From Monosporascus cannonballus (taxonomy: Eukaryota; Ascomycota; Sordariomycetes; Xylariales), in contig QJNS01000038.1 of assembly GCA_004154925.1 (NCBI GenBank), positions 124,001-188,000 on the forward strand: a stretch of DNA of 64,000 bases, read 5' to 3'. The translations under genes were made by a program, and so were the position numbers. The notes beneath the pieces were generated by a model. The model was given only the letters and a program-made list of their open reading frames with translations, was not told the origin of the DNA and did no database searches. Shown here in pieces: positions 60,626 through 64,000 of this stretch. Each line of letters begins with the position of its first letter. The first letter of the stretch is position 1.

Positions 60626-61888
60626 ATGGACAAGTCCAGCGCTATCTCGCCAATCACCACTTATGGTGGATGGGCTGTAATTATCCTTATTGGATTCGTT
60701 GCATATCAGAAATATTTTGCAAAGGGCAATGCCCGCGGTTTACTAAAACAGCCCGGTAGACAACAACGGTCGGCTGATCTTGCCTCCCTTGCTAGCGATG
60801 CCAAGAAGAAGGCCGAGAAGGCCGTCAAGCAAAAGCCGAAGCCGAAGGCCCCTTCGGCCGCACCCAAAGAAGAGACTTCCTCGACCCCGAACTACGAGAA
60901 GTGGGAGGACGATGCGGCTGCTGAGAGGAAAGCCGACCGCGAGTTCGCTCGCCAGCTATCCAACACCCACAGTGGAACCAAATTTAACACCAAGAAGTCG
61001 GAGGAAAAGCGGGCAAAGTCCGTCAAGCAGTCTAAAGCCGAGGAAGTCCCTGACGCACCGGCCGAGAAACCCTCTGCCCCGTCCTCTCACGCTGGGGATG
61101 CTGACGATGATCTCTCGCCTCCCACCTCTCCTACTGCCGCGGCTGTCAATAGCCGGGACGTATCTGACATGCTAGAGCCGTCCGCGCCTGGCCCTTCGGT
61201 CCTCCGCCTCACCGACACCGACTCGGTCAAGCCTAAGGAGCGGAAGAAGACGCAGGCCCCCGAAGTTGTCGAGACGAAGAAGCAGCGCCAGAACCGCAAG
61301 AAGGCCGAGGCTGCCAAGGCTATTCGTGAGGAGCAGGAGAAGGAGCGCAAGGTCTTGATGGAGCAGCAGCGACGAACGGCCCGCATTGCGGAGGGCCGGG
61401 CCGCCAAGGATGGCACCACCTTCACGGCAAGCCAAAAGAATGCTTGGAATGAGAAGCCCACCACGGGTGACGTCGTCCAGCCACTGGACACCTTCGAGCA
61501 ACAGCCCAAGCCCAGGGCCGAACCTACGAGTTCAGCCGCTCCAGCCACCGCCGCCAACAACAAGCAGGAGAACGCTGATCCCTGGCTGTCGGGCGTGCCA
61601 TCGGAAGAGGAGCAGATGGAGATGCTCCGACAGGAAGAGTCTTGGAATGAGGTCAAGACAAAGAAGAAGGGAAAGAAGAAGGATGCTGCTCCCGAGTCCT
61701 CAGCCATCCCCGTCGCTCTCACTAATGACACGAATGGCGCCTCGGCTACCACTGCCAGCAAGCCTGTGACTGCTCCGGCTACTGCCAAGCGGCCCATCAT
61801 CACTAGCAGCTCCTCATCGTTCGCTGCCTTAACCCCTGACGAGACCGACGACAATGATGACGACGCTGAGAAAGAGTGGGATGTATGA
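60626..61888 (+). CDS. Conserved-type single-pass membrane protein with Lys/Glu-rich cytosolic region
   Basis: Single exon, 420 residues. N-terminal hydrophobic segment GGWAVIILIGFVAYQKYF (14-31) without a cleavable signal, so a probable membrane anchor (ER or nuclear envelope are candidates). The rest is low-complexity and charged: KKAEKAVKQKPKPKAP, a basic helix/coiled stretch at about 216-262 (KKQRQNRKKAEAAKAIREEQ onward), a DPWLSGVPSEEEQ block, SWNEVKTKKKGKKK (339-352) and an acidic tail ending EKEWDV. The layout recalls ribosome- or RNA-associated tail-exposed proteins, but I do not recognise a named family. Codon use is strongly biased to G/C at third positions, supporting expression. 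The ATG at 60626 is the first in frame after the pyrimidine-rich leader. Confidence 0.85.
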   Translation: MDKSSAISPITTYGGWAVIILIGFVAYQKYFAKGNARGLLKQPGRQQRSADLASLASDAKKKAEKAVKQKPKPKAPSAAPKEETSSTPNYEKWEDDAAAERKADREFARQLSNTHSGTKFNTKKSEEKRAKSVKQSKAEEVPDAPAEKPSAPSSHAGDADDDLSPPTSPTAAAVNSRDVSDMLEPSAPGPSVLRLTDTDSVKPKERKKTQAPEVVETKKQRQNRKKAEAAKAIREEQEKERKVLMEQQRRTARIAEGRAAKDGTTFTASQKNAWNEKPTTGDVVQPLDTFEQQPKPRAEPTSSAAPATAANNKQENADPWLSGVPSEEEQMEMLRQEESWNEVKTKKKGKKKDAAPESSAIPVALTNDTNGASATTASKPVTAPATAKRPIITSSSSSFAALTPDETDDNDDDAEKEWDV

Positions 61889-62059
61889 ATGGAGGACAAA
61901 CACTTGAGCAATCCGGTGTCCGCAGCTCCTGCTTCTCTTACATATATTTGAAAGCATTTCATGGCCTAGATTCGACCATAAACCCCTCTTTTCTTCCTGC
62001 TAGACACGTCCTGGTATATTGCGACATGCAGTACAGGTGCAGAAATCGGTAATCACAAG

Positions 62060-62284
62060 CTACCAACTCTGCTTGGGCTTGGGTTGGGCGGCAAAGGCAC
62101 TCTCGTATTTCTGGTTGGCCAAAAACGACTGCGGTATCTGGGTCATCCTCGTTACGTCGGAATTATGTGTTTCTGGCATCATGCAGCCGCCGGTTGGCGC
62201 GGCTAGGGACGTTTGACGGTTCCAGTTTGTAGCCATGTATACATGCGGTCGTGACTCAAAATAACTCGACCTTGTCTGCGCCAT
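62060..62284 (-). CDS. Probable short protein of 74 residues
   Basis: Open frame from ATG 62284 in good context (ACCATGG), reading MAQTRSSYFESRPHVYMATN and ending QIPQSFLANQKYESAFAAQP...SW. No signal peptide or membrane segment. Even, non-repetitive composition and lack of Leu/Ser artefacts suggest real coding. It is tail-to-tail with the membrane-protein gene, about 170 bp from its stop. The opposite-strand frame (62019-62216) is weaker. Not recognised; could be a 3' UTR artefact. Confidence 0.45.
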   Translation of the reverse strand: MAQTRSSYFESRPHVYMATNWNRQTSLAAPTGGCMMPETHNSDVTRMTQIPQSFLANQKYESAFAAQPKPKQSW

Positions 62285-64000
62285 GGTATCATGGTGCCAC
62301 GAACAAGGGATGAAGCTTTTTCAATGGCGTTTCTTCGTTTGTTTTTCTTGTGCCCAAAAGGATGATCGGTTTATTGGGTCTTGGACCAAGTGGGGTGGAA
62401 GGGGACGGCAGCATTCGAGAACGAATGAAGTACTTGTGTCAAGGATAGGCTAAATGGGGACTCCAGATAGGTAGTCACAGAGTGAGTCGGGCGACCGGAC
62501 TCTATAGATGTTATTATATGAATCTCTTGCTTTATTGTCATGTGACACAATATTCATTATCCAACTGTGGTTTTAGGTGTCGACATGGTGATGTGCCAAT
62601 ACGCGCTCTAATAGAACTAATGGTGGCTTGAGGTATGCACGCCTAGCTGCTGCAAAGAGCGGGAAAATCAATCCACTGCCCATCAACCCGATACCAGCCA
62701 TATATCTATACTTGCCAGATTTTGTATTAAAATCACGTTACGTGCTCAATGGGAGATGTATCATCTAGCCCGCCTTATCCCAGCTACCGACTACATAGGG
62801 TAGCCCTAACTCTTAAAGGATAGCAGCTCAGGCGTTCTGGTCAGAGCTTAATCTTAATAACGCAGCCCCGTCGATCATCGCGCGGCCACCGTCGATGACA
62901 ATCCTCACGCGCGTCCGTCCGTCGGTCCCATCCGCCTGCGGTGGAGCGTCCGCCCAACCCGCACGCAGATGCATCTCTTGGCGTGTTGACGCAGGGGGTA
63001 AGAGATGAAGCGGCGGCAGCCGGTGGGTAGCTTATACCTCGGTGCGCTCGGGATCCTGAACACTGAGATGATCGATCACCCCTAGCCCGCCGCTGCGGGT
63101 TTCCGCGCTTTGTGGTTTTGCTCCTTCGTTACGCAATTACGTCCTGGCTGGGAAGCTGGGTGGTGCGAAAGCGTCCTGGATAACTTATTACGAAAGCATT
63201 CCGTATGTCCAGGTCCTCTGCATGGGGGTTCTGATGGTTGAGGGATGATGCCTAGGTATCTACATACAGTTGGTCCTTGCGGATAGGGCCTCAAGGCAGG
63301 CTGCCGAGCTTTGTCCCGCTTACTGTTGCGCGTCTTGGGCGCTAGATCGGCGGATCGAGCAGCACGAGCCAGCCAGTCCGTCGAAGCTGCAGTACTGCTG
63401 TCTTCGGCCTTGATTCTTGTATGCCGCTTTCTTCGTCTGTAAAAGGTCGGGGACGGCGGTGTTCACGCGCCCGGCTACGTCGGTGTCGGAGAAGGCAACG
63501 GCTGTTGGCCGTGCATTGGAGATCTCACTCTCAGTTGTGTAGTGCATGGCATGCCCAAACTTCATACCCGTTCGTGATGCTCTGGGGGGAGCGCCTAAAC
63601 GTGGTGGCGTCCCGGTATCGTTGCTTGGAGTCCGACAGAGCATCGCAGCGGACGTCTCGGTCTACTGTGGCGACGACGTCGGCGGATGTATTTAATAGGA
63701 GGGTCATTCACTCATTTTGACAACGCGTCCCCTCGTCCCTGTACTGGCAGGCTCCGGACGAAATAGTTGGGCCAGCCTGAAGAGTATGCAGGGGCTAAAT
63801 TACAAAAAATCTAAACAAATCTATATATAACCAACAAGACTTCTAGTTTGTTTCGTCTGAAAAATGAAACCTTGTATTTATTCGACTTTACTAAAAGGAA
63901 TATTCGGAAATATATCAGGGTAATAATAGCAATCTGAGTACATCTTCGTGGTTAGAGGAGGCCCAATTATTCTGTCCGGAGTCTGATTGAGAACGTGCAC
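62285..64000. other. Right-edge intergenic sequence
   Basis: Normal composition. Overlapping frames on both strands at 63320-63720 show G/C-biased third positions in two different minus-strand frames (for example VAFSDTDVAGRVNTAVPDLL at about 63510-63450), which could be a decayed or intron-containing exon. No motif identifies it, so no gene is called. The last 200 bp become A+T-richer. Confidence 0.4.

Noticed and set aside
61087..61962. 291-codon minus-strand frame
   Set aside because: Antisense shadow of the lysine-rich membrane-protein gene; Ser/Leu-rich with no domain.
63320..63643. 107-codon minus-strand frame at the right edge
   Set aside because: Coding-like bias is shared by two frames and no motif or splice model makes a convincing protein; left unannotated rather than guessed.

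Overview
The window looks like a stretch of a filamentous ascomycete (Pezizomycotina) chromosome. The genes have short introns (about 50-90 nt) with GT...AG ends and CTAAC/CTGAC branch points. There is a Zn2Cys6 transcription factor with a fungal-type middle domain. The gene-bearing segments alternate sharply with very A+T-rich blocks full of transposon relics in which Gln codons have become TAA/TAG stops. That pattern is typical of repeat-induced point mutation (RIP).

Layout. 1-6.3 kb is ordinary sequence: a six-exon uncharacterised gene running off the left edge (minus strand), a two-exon monothiol glutaredoxin of the Grx3/Grx4 type, and a broken gene with in-frame stops. About 6.4-21.8 kb is a RIP-mutated block. 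It holds a full-length Ty3/gypsy element (11089-18173, minus) carrying a nested 1.5-kb non-autonomous LTR element (15907-17419), and a second gypsy pol relic on the plus strand. About 21.8-30.9 kb is a normal-GC island with one clear gene, an 841-residue Zn2Cys6 regulator in five exons, a few weak gene fragments and a short telomere-like G-rich tract. About 30.9-53.6 kb is a second RIP-mutated block. It contains gypsy relics, four solo copies of a 119-bp LTR-like repeat with target-site duplications, a solo 167-bp LTR, a pogo/Fot1 transposon split in its own terminal repeat by a 1.84-kb LTR element, a Tc1/mariner relic, and an apparently unmutated 422-bp solo LTR. About 53.6-64 kb is gene-bearing: a small secreted protein, LSM8, a nucleoside hydrolase, a single-pass lysine-rich membrane protein and a probable short protein.

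The genes do not form one pathway. Grx4-type glutaredoxin (iron-sulfur/iron signalling), LSM8 (U6 snRNA/splicing) and nucleoside hydrolase (nucleoside salvage) are housekeeping-type genes outside the AT blocks. The secreted protein lies next to an AT block and the regulator lies between two of them, places where fungi often keep fast-evolving genes.

The main structural result is the transposon stratigraphy. Target-site duplications, terminal repeats, polypurine tracts and one paralogous empty site can all be read directly, so an order of insertions can be proposed. Exon structures were assembled by hand from splice signals and frame continuity; no homology search was run.
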